The notes below the pieces were generated by a model. It searched no databases. It saw nothing but the letters and a program-made list of their open reading frames with translations, and was not told the DNA's origin. DNA of 64,000 nt from Apostichopus parvimensis. Taxonomy: Eukaryota; Echinodermata; Holothuroidea; Aspidochirotida; Stichopodidae. Position numbers and translations under genes: made by a program. Shown in pieces: positions 45,001 to 60,000 of this stretch (positions are counted from its first letter, which is position 1; every line of letters begins with the position of its first letter). The stretch spans positions 18,687 to 82,686 of the forward strand of contig KN886351.1 in the NCBI GenBank assembly GCA_000934455.1, read 5' to 3'.

Positions 45001-48000
45001 TGCTACCGAATGAGGTTACCCAATGATACATCCGGTCACATTCTACTCAGTCGGTTCTGAAAAAAGTCTTCAAAGACGAACAAAACCAAGTTTTACCTGG
45101 ATCCCACTGCCTTCAGCCCGTGAACTCTGACATCACAGCCTTCGTATTGACACTTCTTAATGTTGATCTGTATGAAACGACTTCTGATTTTGGCGTTGTC
45201 CAGAAGAGTCACTTCGTCGCTGGGGTAACTACTGCAGAGGCAAAAAGCAAAGATTCTCAAATACAAAACCAGGTTCAATGAATATGTATGAGACAAAAGT
45301 GAGTATAGCATGATAAAATGATCTTATTCAAGTTTCTCATTAAATGGCATATGAATGTTGAGAAATGCATTACAGCAGCTTAATACATTAAAGATGCGAT
45401 ATATTATATTTTTCATTGTGAAAATGAAGGTGTCCCGGGGGGGTGGAGGGAGGGGGTTATCTAGACAGAATGAGACATTGCTTGTTCGTTCCTAACTGAA
45501 CCTGAATTTCTGTTGTGTATGATCCTATAGTTTATACTTTCTTCCCAAATTTTCTATTTACCAAGGAATATAACAATTTTCATCGTCCTTAGCAGACTGA
45601 CTGAAGATTCTTTCATCCAATGGGATTCAAGTTCCTGATCTTCCGGTTATGCCTTTCTGATTTCTTCAAAGATGGACTTCTGGTCTGCAATTATGCCACC
45701 CATATCTGTTACCTATAGATTAGGGTCATTCAATCCTTTACTATAATTATCGCTTTAGGATCCTTCAAATTACAATCTCAGATCCTGTGTTAATATGTCT
45801 TAGTCTCCTAGATCATTTAATTATTCCATAAGATCCTTCAATCCCTCTTAGATCCTTCATTTATCCCTTGAAAATCCATCAATCCATTCCAGATCTTTTG
45901 ATTCCTTACCCATCTTACCTTGGTATGTGGATATCCTTCACCATTTCCATAGAGCCCGGGGAATTCCCTGCAGCTACAACGATGTGCTGTGGCATGTAGC
46001 TCTGGTCGCTACGGGTAACCAGTATGGAGAGGCTGTTCAGGGAGACTCCTGATTTCATCTTCAGTCTGATCCAATGTGAGTGGGCCGGACCATCGGACTG
46101 CCAAAACGTGGACACGTCACCATCAGCGAGTCTGCAATCAAAAAGCATCAGTCGATCCATCGATCAATAAAAGGTCCAAACAATCTAATCAATCAATATA
46201 TATATCTCAACAAAATAATATGTCAACCACTTTAAACTCTGGTAGTGCAACAACTGGTTCAGTTGGTTTATTATACCCTCATATCCTTAATATTCAGAAA
46301 TCTATTCATACTGTCACAAATAACATAAATTAATATTCTTAAGGTTCACACACTGGTATAACAACAACCACAACCCAACCAGCATACAAACAACAAATCC
46401 ACCACACCTACTACCAATAAACAAAAAAAGTGATGTACCAACACACCAACCACAAACCCAACAAACCCACCCCAACCAACATACATACCAACAAACCAAC
46501 TGCCCACCAAATTCTAACCATGTACCACCAAACAAACAATGAACTAAGGTCCAATGACAACAGCCACAAACAGCCAACCCAACCTACAACCAATCAACAA
46601 ACCAACTGCCAACAAGCTAACCAAATACAAACCATGTACCACCAAACAAACAATGAACTGAGGTACAAAGACAGCAGCCACAAACAGCCAACCCAAACAA
46701 CAAACCAACTGTCAACCAATAAACAAAGAGGTCAACACAGAACAAACCAATCGACAATTATTCAATTCAGAAACAATCAACCAATCAATATACAAACAAG
46801 GAAGAGACAAACAAAACACCAACCATACAAGGAAAAAACAAACAACCACCATCTAACATACTCCTCAAACAAAACAACAACTACCATCTAAAAAACTCTA
46901 TCCTCAAACAAAACAATACAGTTATGTTCACTAACCTTCCAACATCTTGACGATTACTGGAGACAAATATACTACAGTAAGGCTTGTTCAAATATTTCAA
47001 TTCGTTAAGACTGTCGTCCTTGGAAGAATCTTCTGAGGAGAAGGAGGAGGAGGAAGAAGGAGGATGGGAGCAATGAAAGAAAATTTGCTGAATTTTAACA
47101 AGTCTGATGATATGGAGAGAGAAAATGATAGCAAACTGCTTAACTACTGCAAAAAGCCTTTGTAAATAATAGGTCAAAGTTAAAGAGGGCCCAACATTTT
47201 GACCCTAGCAGGATCTTCTTCAGAGACTAATCGAAACAAAACAAACTAAGAACAGGTAGATAAAAAATATGATAATATATAACACACAATTTTTTTTTTA
47301 TTTGAAAAATGTTCATAAACAGTTTGAATTTAATATTCTTATAATATTCTTAGCATGCTTGGTTTGATAGTCATTGATTTAAACAGCTGCATTCATAAAC
47401 TAAGATCTATTTTATACATGGGTGAGTTTCAAAGTGATTTCAGAATTACACAATGAAAACAAACCTATATTTTTTTTTTCTAGGGACAGCAGCTTTAATT
47501 TGACTCGTTGACCTAAAATAAGACCCAGCAATCTAATGCCACACATAGGGCTACGTTATAATAGCATCTTAATGCCACAATGTGTTTGTTCTAACAATCA
47601 CATATAATTAGAGAGGTTTTCTTGTATTGTGTCTCGAAAGAAGATGATAACTAGAGGATCAAACCATGCAGGCCCTTTACTTTTAATAGTTATCTACACA
47701 GGCAGTTTGCAATGGATAAGCAGTTTGTTCACAGTATTGTCTGTCTTCAAACAGGGTTTTCATTGCATGTGTCATGGTACATAAGCTTACTGGATCTCTT
47801 CCCTACCATGTTAAGCATCCTATCTCATATCCATAAGAGGAATATTTGTCACAAGTTTTGAAACATTGAAAAGCTTAGGACTGGTATGCCCCCACCCCCC
47901 CCCCCAAAAAAAAACAGCAGGGAACCAATTTCATGTGAAATAACTCCTTTGTGGTACATTTTAACAAATTCCTTAATTTATCGATGTACTTGTGCTACAA

Positions 48001-51000
48001 GCTTAGACAATCTATTCAGAAATGCAACAATGACAGACCTTTCCTGTTTTGGGCGCTCTTTAGATATTGCTCGAGTACGACCATTCTCATGGCGGAGATG
48101 TTGGTGAATCCGTCGAGAGACGGGTACGGCAGAGTGCTGCTTGGTGCTCTGTTTCTCAGGAGATACTAACATGGTGAAGAAAATCAATAAATATAACAAT
48201 AATAATGATGAAGGACCGATCCACAGAGTTATCGGGGAAGAAATGTTGTATTGGTTGTTTGGATTGGTAAAGCAAAGAGGATACGGTAACTTGTTGTTTC
48301 TCCTCCGCCAGTTTACCTCATCTCCATGGTAATGCCCATTTCCCACTAGCAAGCTACCAGTTCTCTCCCAATTAAGCTTTCAGATTATCTTGAATTGGAG
48401 GGAATGCTTGACACTTGAGGGGAGGAGGTGTGGGTGAGGAGGATGCAACTTGCCCATCTTTGGGACAAACTTTGTCAGTTCTCCCACTATCTGTTGGTTA
48501 CTAACCAGCTGCCTTCTTGCTTATACAATAACCTCAATTTGAGCAACAAAGTTGAACAATCAACCCAAGAAGTTGGGACTTCATTTGCATGCTTAAATTA
48601 TTTGTGAATGCAATGAAATGTTACTCTATTTCAAGGCATGTTACAAACCATCTTTTTATGAAATCACAAGTGCTTATCTCTGTGGAATTTTCTTTCCTGT
48701 AGGAACAATTCACCTCACCCACAGCCCTTACCTTTAGTATCCTGTATCCATGGTTGCCAAGTTCCGGCGATTTTGCAGCAAATATATCGATCACACCTAA
48801 ATATGGAAGGAATAGTCATTAGGAGATACATGGTGTGGTGTCATTCAGCACATAACCATAGTTAGAAAGTTACAAACATCCCATGGGTCTAATTCAGAAC
48901 AAAGTTCAACAACCATATTCAATTTTCCAATTCTCATTGGACATACAAACTTGGATGACCAGCTAATCAGACCACAAATTTTCAAAGTGTGTGACCACAA
49001 TCACGCAAAGATCTAGCAATTAACAGTAACGTAATGGCTATTAGTCATGACTGCAAACTCTAGAATTGGCAGACCAAACTTGGATTTTTTGTTGTTGTAA
49101 AATTCGAAGCCATAGACCAAGCTTGCCTTAATGCATCCTGAACGTCAATTCTGAAGGGTGAAGACTTGGTGGGTTTAGACTCAGTCATCATGGATAAATC
49201 TTGGGTTGTGGCCCTAAAAGTTTGTGGACTGCTTGGTCTAGGGCAAAAGGCATTATTATCTTCCACATAACTACACTTAAGTCAAATCACTTTGTGAGTA
49301 AGAACAAATTCTGGCTAAGTTTACTTTGGGAGGATGGCATAATTCAATTAGTCTTGTGTATCGATTGGAATCATGTCTTATCTGTCACGTAATCCACGCA
49401 AACTTTGATGATAACATTTTGCAATCTCTTACCGGGAGCTAGGGAACATGCCCGTAGAGTTCTAATGGCATGTGAGAGCTCTCCTCGGAGGTTGGCACCG
49501 TTTGTGGATTTGAGAGCTTCCATCATGGAGTTGATGTAGGCTACACCCTCACCATCAACATCAAATTGTTCAAAGGCCTGAGGGAGGGGAAATGAAGAAA
49601 GGTTACATTGTCATAATGATCTAACATGATTTTTTTCTGTGGACATGGCATGGAAGTTGAAGTAGTATGTACAGGACAGAAGTAATACATCCAAATATGA
49701 TAGGATGGTATACAGGGACTTCGCAATGTTATTGAGCGTGAACACGTCCAATTCAAGGTCAAAGGTAACGATATCTCTGATTATGATTTATGTAATATGT
49801 TTACTCCTTCAGCTATGTGGCTTCTCCATTACTTTCATCAGAATCGGCGGAAATCAGTTATATTTGAAAGTGTCTTGAGTCAAACATTTCAAAGCATGGA
49901 AAATTTTCCCTTACTTTGCCCACGCTTTACATTTAACAGCATAATTCTGGATTAAATGGGTGAAATCATTTGTGAAAGTGCCTCGGAATACAGAACAGAC
50001 GACTGACGGATGGCGATTATTTTCATGACTAACGCATTTAGTGTGGGTTATCAATGCTGTAAATAATACCGTATCAGTATTTTACACTATCGTCTTATAA
50101 ATACTCTTGCAACAATAAAAATTACAAGATGCTGGGTAGTAAATATATATAGTATCCTACTGTACCCTACAAAGCTAGGCAATCTACTTAAGATTTTATT
50201 TTGTCTATTCATTCTGTGCGAACCCATTCATCTGCTCCTGGAGGGAGACAGTTGTTATTTGCAAAGAAACATTTTGCACAGCGCAAAGAGTTGAGTGGGA
50301 GTTAACTTTGTATCATAAAATAGTTGAATTCTATTGTGCACAGTCTTTATGGCAATTCAGCAAACTGGCCGGTATACCATTGATAACATGTGTCTGAGAA
50401 ACACAGTAGCTAGCCATTAGAATTACACAGTAGCTAGCCATCTGTGATGTGGTGTTTCATGGTTAGCCAAAGTCATTTTATTTTTTTGATAACTAACTAT
50501 AAATAAGTATGTCTGGAATGAAATCTTAGCTCCTAGTCTGACCTCGTCATGCATAAATTTCTTTCCCCTTTCCAGAAGTTTAATCTGGAACTTACTCTTC
50601 TACTCATACCTTATTCATACATGTATCACTGAAAGTCAACCTCCCAACCCACACAACCACCACCCCCACCCCCAACACCATCCAACCCCCACCCCTTGCC
50701 AATGACTTGGCAATTTCCAATCTGTATTATACTCTATTGGGCAAAATAATTTAGTCCTTGGCAAAATATGTTTTTAATTTAAGGAAGTAAATCATTCACT
50801 TGATTAAGAACACAACACTAACCAGTGTGCTCTGAACTCTTGTCAAAATTTGTTGTTTTAGTTTCTTTGTCTTTTGCACCTCAAGTCGAAATACTTCGTT
50901 ACCTTGAAACTTATATACTCTACTAACTTTATTCTTCGCTTATCACTTACAATTTTCTTTATCATCACTGTTTGATTGATAATCAATAAATAAGTGGATT

Positions 51001-54000
51001 GAAAAGGTCAGTTGAAAGAAAAGAAAATTGATTAAACAACAGAGGACTTTAATCTACTTAATCCAACAGAAGTCAATTGTCGACAGATTTCTAGATTCTT
51101 TATCGATCAGGTAAAATCAACGAGTCGGGTATCTGGTACTGACCTCCTCTGCTTCTTTCCTGTTGACCCCACGATTGAACAAAACATCGCAGAACTGACC
51201 CACTGTCACCGTTTGCTGGAAAATTGAAAAAAAAAAAAACAAAAAAAACAGGCAATTTGGTTAGTACAACACAACATGAAATACTAGGCTTTTTGGATCA
51301 GTCTACAAATTGTTATGTGACCATGTGCGCAATTTGTGCGATCAGGTTTCTTCCTTTTTCTCTCAAATTTACCCACAATGCAAGTTTTCTTTGATACAGC
51401 CTGTATTAGAATATATGACACAATGGATTTATCTTTAACAAAAGGACAAAAGAGCCAAATACATAATGATCAGTTTGATCACATTACATCACATTACTAA
51501 TGTGCAATCTTTAATGAGATCTACCAGTCAAACAAACTATGTTTTCTTGTCACTTGACAAACCGAGTCAACCATCATTAGCAAAATCTGCAAATATTTGA
51601 CTATATGGTAGAAATGTCAACAAACAACAATAGATTTAAATTACATGGTTTTTGTACTCCCAACAAATAAATTCAAAACCTGTGGTCCAACTTCCAAATG
51701 TTTTACAATGGTTTGAATTCCTCATGATACGAGACCTCTGGACAAAGAATGTTTGTAAACAAGAGAGTCACAAACTAACCATGAACATACATGCTGCCTG
51801 ACAAAGAGACAGGTATCATTAGATACCACTTGACCATGGATGTGTTCTTCATGTTAAAATGTTCAGAGATTGGCTATTTTTTTTATTTAAAAAAAAAACA
51901 GAACCTTAGGTTTGTCACTATTGTATGATACAAAACTCATGCATCTGAAACTTGCTACTGTATGCAAATTTTTTACCAGATGATCCTGTAAGCAACATAT
52001 AATTTGCATATAACAATCAAGGTCGCAGTTGTTAAAGTAATATTCTCTTTGTTTTGCTAACCTCATTTCGCATGTTTCTTTCCTCCAACCAGCGGAGTAA
52101 ATGTCCATGATGTTGTTGCACCACCGTCTCTGGTACGNNNNNNNNNNNNNNNNNNNNNNNNNNNNNNNNNNNNNNNNNNNNNNNNNNNNNNNNNNNNNNN
52201 NNNNNNNNNNNNNNNNNNNNNNNNNNNNNNNNNNNNNNNNNNNNNNNNNNNNNNNNNNNNNNNNNNNNNNNNNNNNNNNNNNNNNNNNNNNNNNNNNNNN
52301 NNNNNNNNNNNNNNNNNNNNNNNNNNNNNNNNNNNNNNNNNNNNNNNATTATGAAAATTAGAACACACAATTCTTTATCCCATATTTCCTGGGCCCCTCC
52401 ATATTTTTGTCTGGGTCTCTACAATATTTTCCTGGACCAATATAAAATTTCCAGAGCCACCTTATTGACCCTGGGCCCCAGGATTATAGCCCCCTGCCTA
52501 ATCCCCTTTTATCAGCACTTCTCTTTGTTTTGCTAACCTCATTTCGCATGTTTCTTTCCTCCAACCAGCGGAGTAAATGTCCATGATGTTGTTGCACCAC
52601 CGTCTCTGGTACGACATCACTATATCAGATAGAAAAGAAAAAGTTAAAAGTAAAATATGAAAATGGAACCCATTTAAGGAAATAAGTAGGGTGCAATTCT
52701 GTTCTCAAGTAACTCAACACCCACCCAGTGCCTTCCAGTTCCTGCAGCAGTGTTAATAATGATAAGCCTACAAAGGAATCCACAATCGGCCAATCCAAAA
52801 ATGTAATCATCTAATTTATGACCAATTTTTTTTTTTGGTCTCTGCTAGTACATTCTAACTGTTCATGAGTAACATCTTTCCCACGTAACAGGGATACATA
52901 AAGTTTTATGAAAAAGTATCAAAGCAAATCCAATTATGTGTGCTTGAACACAACGGATGTTTTAAAGTAGACCAGCTACAAATCTTTCTTGCTATCAAGA
53001 ATGGTACAAGTTACTTTATGAGTGAGACTGTCACTGGGCCAACAACAGGTGGTGACAATTTGGAATGTTATTTATGTACATTATCATTAACTCTGGGTAG
53101 TTTGAAGGAAGCTTTTGGCATTCAAGAAGGTTGCTGAATGTCATTTTCAAGTGGGACAAGTGAATGTCAATATAAGTGGGACCAGTCAATGCCACTTAAA
53201 AGTGGATCATGTGAATGCCATTTCAAATGGTCAAATGAATGTCACTTCAAATGGTCAAGTGTTTGTCACTTCAAATGGTCAAGTGAATGCCACTCTCGTT
53301 GGGTCAAGTAAATGTCACTTTAAATGGTCAAGTGAATGTCACTTCAAATGGTCAAGTGTATGCCACTTAAAGAGGGTCGTGTGAATGCCACTTAAAAGTG
53401 GGTCGTGTTAATGTCACTTAAAAGTGGGTAATGTGAATGCCACTTCAAGAGGCCCAAGTGAGTCAAGTGGAACTCACTTTTGAGTGGATCAAGTGAAAGT
53501 CACTTCAAGTGAGTCAAATGAGAAACAAGTCAAAGTAATGTACAGTTCATTGACTCTCGATTCGGCTTTAGGTATCTTCAGTCACACTAGTGCTCGATCA
53601 GTGCACCGACTACTGTCAATACCAGATTGGTCAATCAACTGATATCATTTAACAGACACTGTGAATAGATGAATGAGAAGCACACTTATCACATTTCAGT
53701 TTGACTCACAGAAGAAAGAAAAACAGCAATAGAGCAGAAAATGATGTCCCCCTGCATCCCCTCCATGTCACTCTTCACACAAAGGCAGACAACCCTGATT
53801 TTAAGCTCCTATATACAGTACTTAGTATTAGTTACCTGTAAAGTTTCACATTTTATACAGTACTTACCTAACTTTGGATACAGCTTCTCTTAATGTTTCA
53901 CTGTTAAACAGATCAATCAGGTGAAATTCGCTCAAGTCCAACTCGTCATCTTGTCCTGGGGTGAACAAAAAGTAGAGGATAATGCAGTTGGTTGCATTTC

Positions 54001-57000
54001 ATTGCATGTTACATTATACAAATAATGAATGGTTATGAGTGCAATAGTGCAAATATTTCATGAGTTGAAAGATGTAATTTGTTCCATTCAACGAGGCACA
54101 GCCGAGTTGAATGGAACAAAATACATCTTTCAACTCATGAAATATTTGTACTATTGCACGAATGGAAACCATTCATTATTTGTTTTATACAACACCTTCA
54201 AATTTGGATATAATTGGATGTAAAATGCACTCATGCAACAGATTGTTTTGAACAGACAGGTTTCTCTGCTCTCTTACCATTGAAAAAAGTGCTATCAAAA
54301 AAGTATAACCCATGGTTCTATTTCATAGAGTGCAATAGAGCGGATTTTGCATGCAATCGACGAGCAATTGACTAATCAAATGGCCGGAATATAATAAGGT
54401 GTTTTATAAAACCATATAATAACCTTCTGACTGGGATTCACTTAAGGAAACTAACTCCTATTGTTATTTACTTGTACCCAGGTCATTGAGAGCCAGTTTG
54501 GGCAATCTTTTTCTTTTTTCTTTAAATATTATGAAAATTAGAACACACAATTCTTTATCCCATATTTCCTGGGCCCCTCCATATTTTTGTCTGGGTCTCT
54601 ACAATATTTTCCTGGACCAATAAAGAATTTCCTGAGCCACCTTATTGACCCTGGGCCCCAGGATTATAGCCCCCTGCCTAATCCCCTTTTATCAGCACTG
54701 TATTACCTATTTGAAAAACGATCAATGTCTTTGGATTTTATACTATTTCTTCCACTTGTTGTCCACTGTTGTCACTAGTTCTCCCTGTTGCTGTATAGTT
54801 TATAATATGTACAGTAGGTAAACACGGGTGCAGGTTAAAGATTGTTTACCAATTAGCAGCGCTATCAAAACCATATGACAAGAGCACTAGCTGCACCCCC
54901 TTGTAACATTTCTAATGCAATTTATCACATTGATCACTGAGCCATATTTCAACAGAAAGATACTGTCACTGGTCTGTCAAACAAATGTTTGAAAGTCGAT
55001 GTCAAGGACAAACTATGCGGTTAGATCACAATACATGGAAAATGTTATGCACTAGCTATTGTACTAGCAGCAGCTTGTGTAACTGAAAAAAATTGTCTCT
55101 AATTTTACAAATTTATGCAATTTTTACAAAAAATGACAAATTTACATTAAATCCTAAGGCCTTGTATTACGCATAGTACATTAAAGCAATATAGTTGTGG
55201 GCTGTTTCTTGGAATGAGTGAATAACATTTGTGGTTACAGCAACAGTACAGTGACATGGCTATGTAGATGCCTTTCATGTTACTTGGAAGACATTCCATG
55301 AATGGTCTTTCCTGTATGACTATATTTCTTTTCAGTACAAAACAGTCTTCAGCTTCCATATCTTATGTGCAAAGTAGGCTACGGTAGGCCTAGGTGTAGC
55401 AGCTCTGCTATGAGAAGTGTGCTACTGTAGGTCGGTGTTGTAACTTGTTGTTTGTTTTAACGAGGTTAAGAATTTCTCATTTCAACATCTATCATTTGAG
55501 ATGATTAATATTACAGACTTAACAAAAAGAGGCTTTAATGATCAAGGATGATTTAGGCAGAGAGCCAATGAGCAGGTACAGTAGATGCAACCAGCTTGTT
55601 TTTAATGTACCAAAGTAAGGTGTGTGGTGCACTGTTGATGAGAGTACAATAGTTGTGAGCAGACAGGTGCATGAAGAGCTACTGTACTGTACTATACTGT
55701 ACTGTACCAATTAGTTCTGGAATTACCTTTGTCTGGTACTATGAAGTGGCTAGAGTTCTCCTCTTCCCCGCCAGTCTGAAAAGAACATTGAAAACAAATG
55801 CATGAATGATATCCCATTGATATGTAAATACAGAACAGCTGGTTTGTCCCCAGTGAAAAAGGGGACAAACGAAAAATAGATTTAAATTGATTACGGAAAG
55901 GAACAGTGCACATGTATACCAAATCTGTCAATGAAAACAATTAAAAAATATATGCAAGCCAGACCCTGGATACAACAATGGCCTTCTCTTTAACATGACC
56001 CTAGATTAATAGCAGGTCAAAATGGTGAACTTTAGTGCTCACCTTTTCAGAAGGAAAGACGAAAATATCAAACCTCCCTGGTTTGGGTATTAACTTTACA
56101 TACAAGAGATACTGTAGTACAGGGGTGGGCAACCTTTTTGAAAGAATCGGCCAGATATATTGAGTGAAAAATTGACTGGGCCGGACCTAACCAATGACCT
56201 GCTGTTGATTTGGAACCTTTGATTCCGAGGACTTTCAAGCAATAGGTGTGTGTACTTAATCTGTATTCACAAAAACATAATGTCATACAGTACAGTTGAT
56301 AATTAATGGGGATAATAGGCCTACCTGACAGCATCATTAGTGCTGATAAATTGTAAGCAGCTACAGTAGCTTGTTTTTTGTGTTTTATGTAAAATAGATT
56401 GATTTTTTTATTCTTTTTCTTAAGACATCTCACTGGCCGCAAAAAAATCACTGGGAGGCCGCATGTGGCCCGCGGGCCGTAGGTTGCCCACCCCGGCTGT
56501 AGTACCTACCTATCACCCCTCTACTGCATTCCAAATCTCATCTACCTAACCACAAACTACTTAAGATATATTTTTTTCTAGCACTGAGCAATGCAGCCCA
56601 TCTGACCCACTTCTGGGTCAAAAGCCCCTTACACTGAACCTCCTTAGATCTCATTTTACCCGGCTATCAGCTAGAGGTAGATGGGGAATGTGCAATTGTA
56701 CAGTTGAGACAGGTAACAGAGGAAATGTGCAGTAAATAACATGAATCCTGGAAGAAAGAGGGCAAAAAAAAATATATATATATTTTCTTTTCTATTTTTC
56801 TCCATCCTCCAACATTTTCAGTATCATTTTCTACAGGAGCAGTGTCATGGCATCTTTGTTCAGTTATGTTTTTCTTTTTCTGTATCATAAATAATCACAC
56901 TTTTGAATCCCTAACAGACTTTCTGACAGGATGAACATGAAAGAGACAATCATGGATTGGTCATCCTACAGCTTATAGGAACATTCAATTTAATTAGAAA

Positions 57001-60000
57001 GGGATCCACAGTGTAAGCTTAACTGTTTCAGCAAGAATATCTGGAAATGCAAATTAAAGAAAGAAAATTCTCCTTGTTTCCTCTAGCCCAACAATGTAGA
57101 GTCACAAAGTTGCACTGCAATGGAAGGGTATTAAATATAGTAAGCATTACTACTATATGTACCCAGTGCATCACAATTTAAAGGCAACTTTAAAACCTAT
57201 GGAATAAGTTTAGTTTAGACTGAGTTCACAAGGTGAACTGTGTTACTATCAACTCACGGCTACCACATCTTCTTCCCTCCTCTCTTGTTGCAATGACGTG
57301 AGAAAGTGATCAAATCTTGCTAGGAGAGTTCGACGCATAACTTGAGATGATAGCAAGCTCATTTGTACAGAAGAAGAGTGTTCAGTGAAGAAAGGTCACA
57401 GCTTTAGTTCTCGGTTAAAAGAAACTTTATTGTCCAAGGGAGAGAGTGTCACGGACGAATAATTGCAAAACTTATTTCCAACCAAAGTTTACCATGCTAA
57501 TACAGTACTTATTAACTTGCTGAAATTGTTTCCAAAGTACATAAACATTTCTTCTAGGAAGACCGCACGGTTAAAAAGGCCATTTGTACTGTTTCTGCTT
57601 GTACGTACGTCTCCTTCGATAGATGGTCACTTCCGAAATTGCTGCAAATAATACATCGCAAAGAACCAAAATATATAATTCACAATGAAGTTTCACTTAC
57701 GAGGTAGATCTAATTTTCCATCATACAGTATATGACAGGCAACACATTTCTGTTCATATTTTATAACAACAAAACACTGTTAATATATTAACTGCTTACT
57801 GTGTTGTTCTCTTGTATTGACTTAGATGCACGCAAGAGCCTTGGATTATCTTGAACCCAGGCTCTCTTAATAACGCGTAATACGAGTCCAACAAAACACC
57901 TAACTGTATTGGTTTTGTCTAGGGCTGCATACCCAATGAAGGTGTTTCCAACATACATGTATACAAGCTACTGTACGTACTTCTATGCAGGGACTGCTAC
58001 TTGACTTGACAAGTCATGGAGCTGCTACATAGGACTTTATAAAAATCTGTCCACAGAAAGATGAACTTTGCCTGCAATTTGCAAACAGATGGGTAGACAA
58101 TGGGATCTCACTTGATCTTTAAATCATGTTTACATAACTGTTTGTTAACTTCCAATATTTCATGTGACATTAACTTTTGGCCAGAATTGGATACGATACC
58201 AGACGTGATTACAGATTTACATAGGGCGAAGGTTGGTCTTGCTGATTTTTGGTGGCACTAAATTACATTGTCTTGCAAAGTTGAGGGCCTATCTATCCCT
58301 TAGGAAAATTGTCAACGGGTAGCACTATACTTTTAATGATCATGTCAAGTGCTCCATATCAACAAAGCCGATTGACGATGCTAAACAAAGTTTACCGGGG
58401 CTGGAATGTACACAAACGACGTGCAAAAACTGTTTTTAATGGTTGATTTTTTTTGGGCCATTTCATGTATGCACATAACTGTACAATTTCCATGTCACTG
58501 TCAGGAATCTGACAAACTTTCACCACAGTGACAACAGTATTACAATCCAGACATGGGCAAGGCCTTGGTGAACAATGAGGTCATTGATAAGACACACAGC
58601 CATTGGCCTATCCATGCTTCCATTGGGTAACAGACTACAAGTGAAGAAACCCTTAACATGTTCTATCAACAGGTCCACTAACTTTCTTATGTTCTATATC
58701 ACATTATTTTGTTTCTGAATATAACGAGACATATACCTTGCTAAACTGTTAAATTAACTGTAAAAGCTCTAAGAGAACTACTGTATCTCCAAAGTGATCA
58801 ACTACGTATGAAAATTTGAGGAATTTCTCGATATATATGCTTATTAGGCTCAGGACTGAGTTTCTAGTATGGGAGATAATGGATACAGTACTGCATACAT
58901 ATATGTCCTATTAATGCTCCCTGTGACACACATGTTAGATATTGTACAAACATGAAAAGAATAGAGTAGATGTATGGAAGGTCAGAGTCAACCATGATGA
59001 TCAAAACGAGAAATTGGACAGTGAAAGTGAAAATTAAATGCATTGTTTCACTTGACAATAACTTAAGATGTACACTCAATAAACTTTGAAAGACTGACCT
59101 TAGTCTGATTGTGTCCTAAATCTATATGAACTGTTCGTGTAACAATTACTGATAAAAAATCTCTTCCAATCTGTCAACAGTCAACTTCTTTTTAAAAGTT
59201 GTATCTACAAGAAAAGCTTGGATATATACAGTATACATGTTATAGTAAGTACTGTAGTGTTTGTGTATGAACTTTTCTGTGAACAGGGGATATTGCAGTC
59301 CTGAGACATGAACAGTAGCAAACTGTTACCCTCTGTTGATGTGCTCCATCTTGACTTTATTTCAACAACTTTCAGCTTTTTTTTTTGTTTTTTAGGAAAA
59401 GCATTTTTGCACCTGTGAACTCCTGTCAGGACCATAAATTTCCCACAAACCTGGTTCAGATGGTTCGCATGATACTCTAACCATGACTATGATATTTTTA
59501 AAGGGTGTGAAGACTTGCGCACAAAGAAACCTCTCATGCCGGTTATCTGACCTAGTTTCGAATGAGGTGTACCAGAAGTGTTAGACACCACCATCGATCC
59601 CAGAAAATACACACACAGCTTGCTACCGTCGGTACTTAGACACTAGTGTACAGTCCATACATACAGCTACGGTCAATACCCACAACACAGTGTACATAGC
59701 AGCGATGGACATCTCAGGTCTAGATAATAGTTAACATGGTATCACGTTTCATTGTTGTCTGCATTTTGTAGCGACAAATAGAAAACTTCACTTGCAAGCA
59801 ACGGAAATTTAACTTTTTCAGAGCGCAGCACGCGGTTTGGGTCGAGTCTTCAATGCCTTTTAAAAGTCCTGCCAGATATTGCAGTTACTTAAGGAAAATA
59901 TCGGAGCAAATAGCCCTCTGCACTGAAACTGGTGGTTAAACAACAGCTCAGAAACAGTCGAGTGGATTCAGTAGATACACACTAAGTACTGCAGGAACAA

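Noticed and set aside
46430-46891. 153-codon open frame rich in Asn, Gln, Thr
   Set aside because: Low-complexity CAA/CCA repeat in an intron, with no splice or domain support.
53115-53384. 89-codon plus-strand frame
   Set aside because: Follows the 24-26-bp tandem repeat; no protein similarity recognised.
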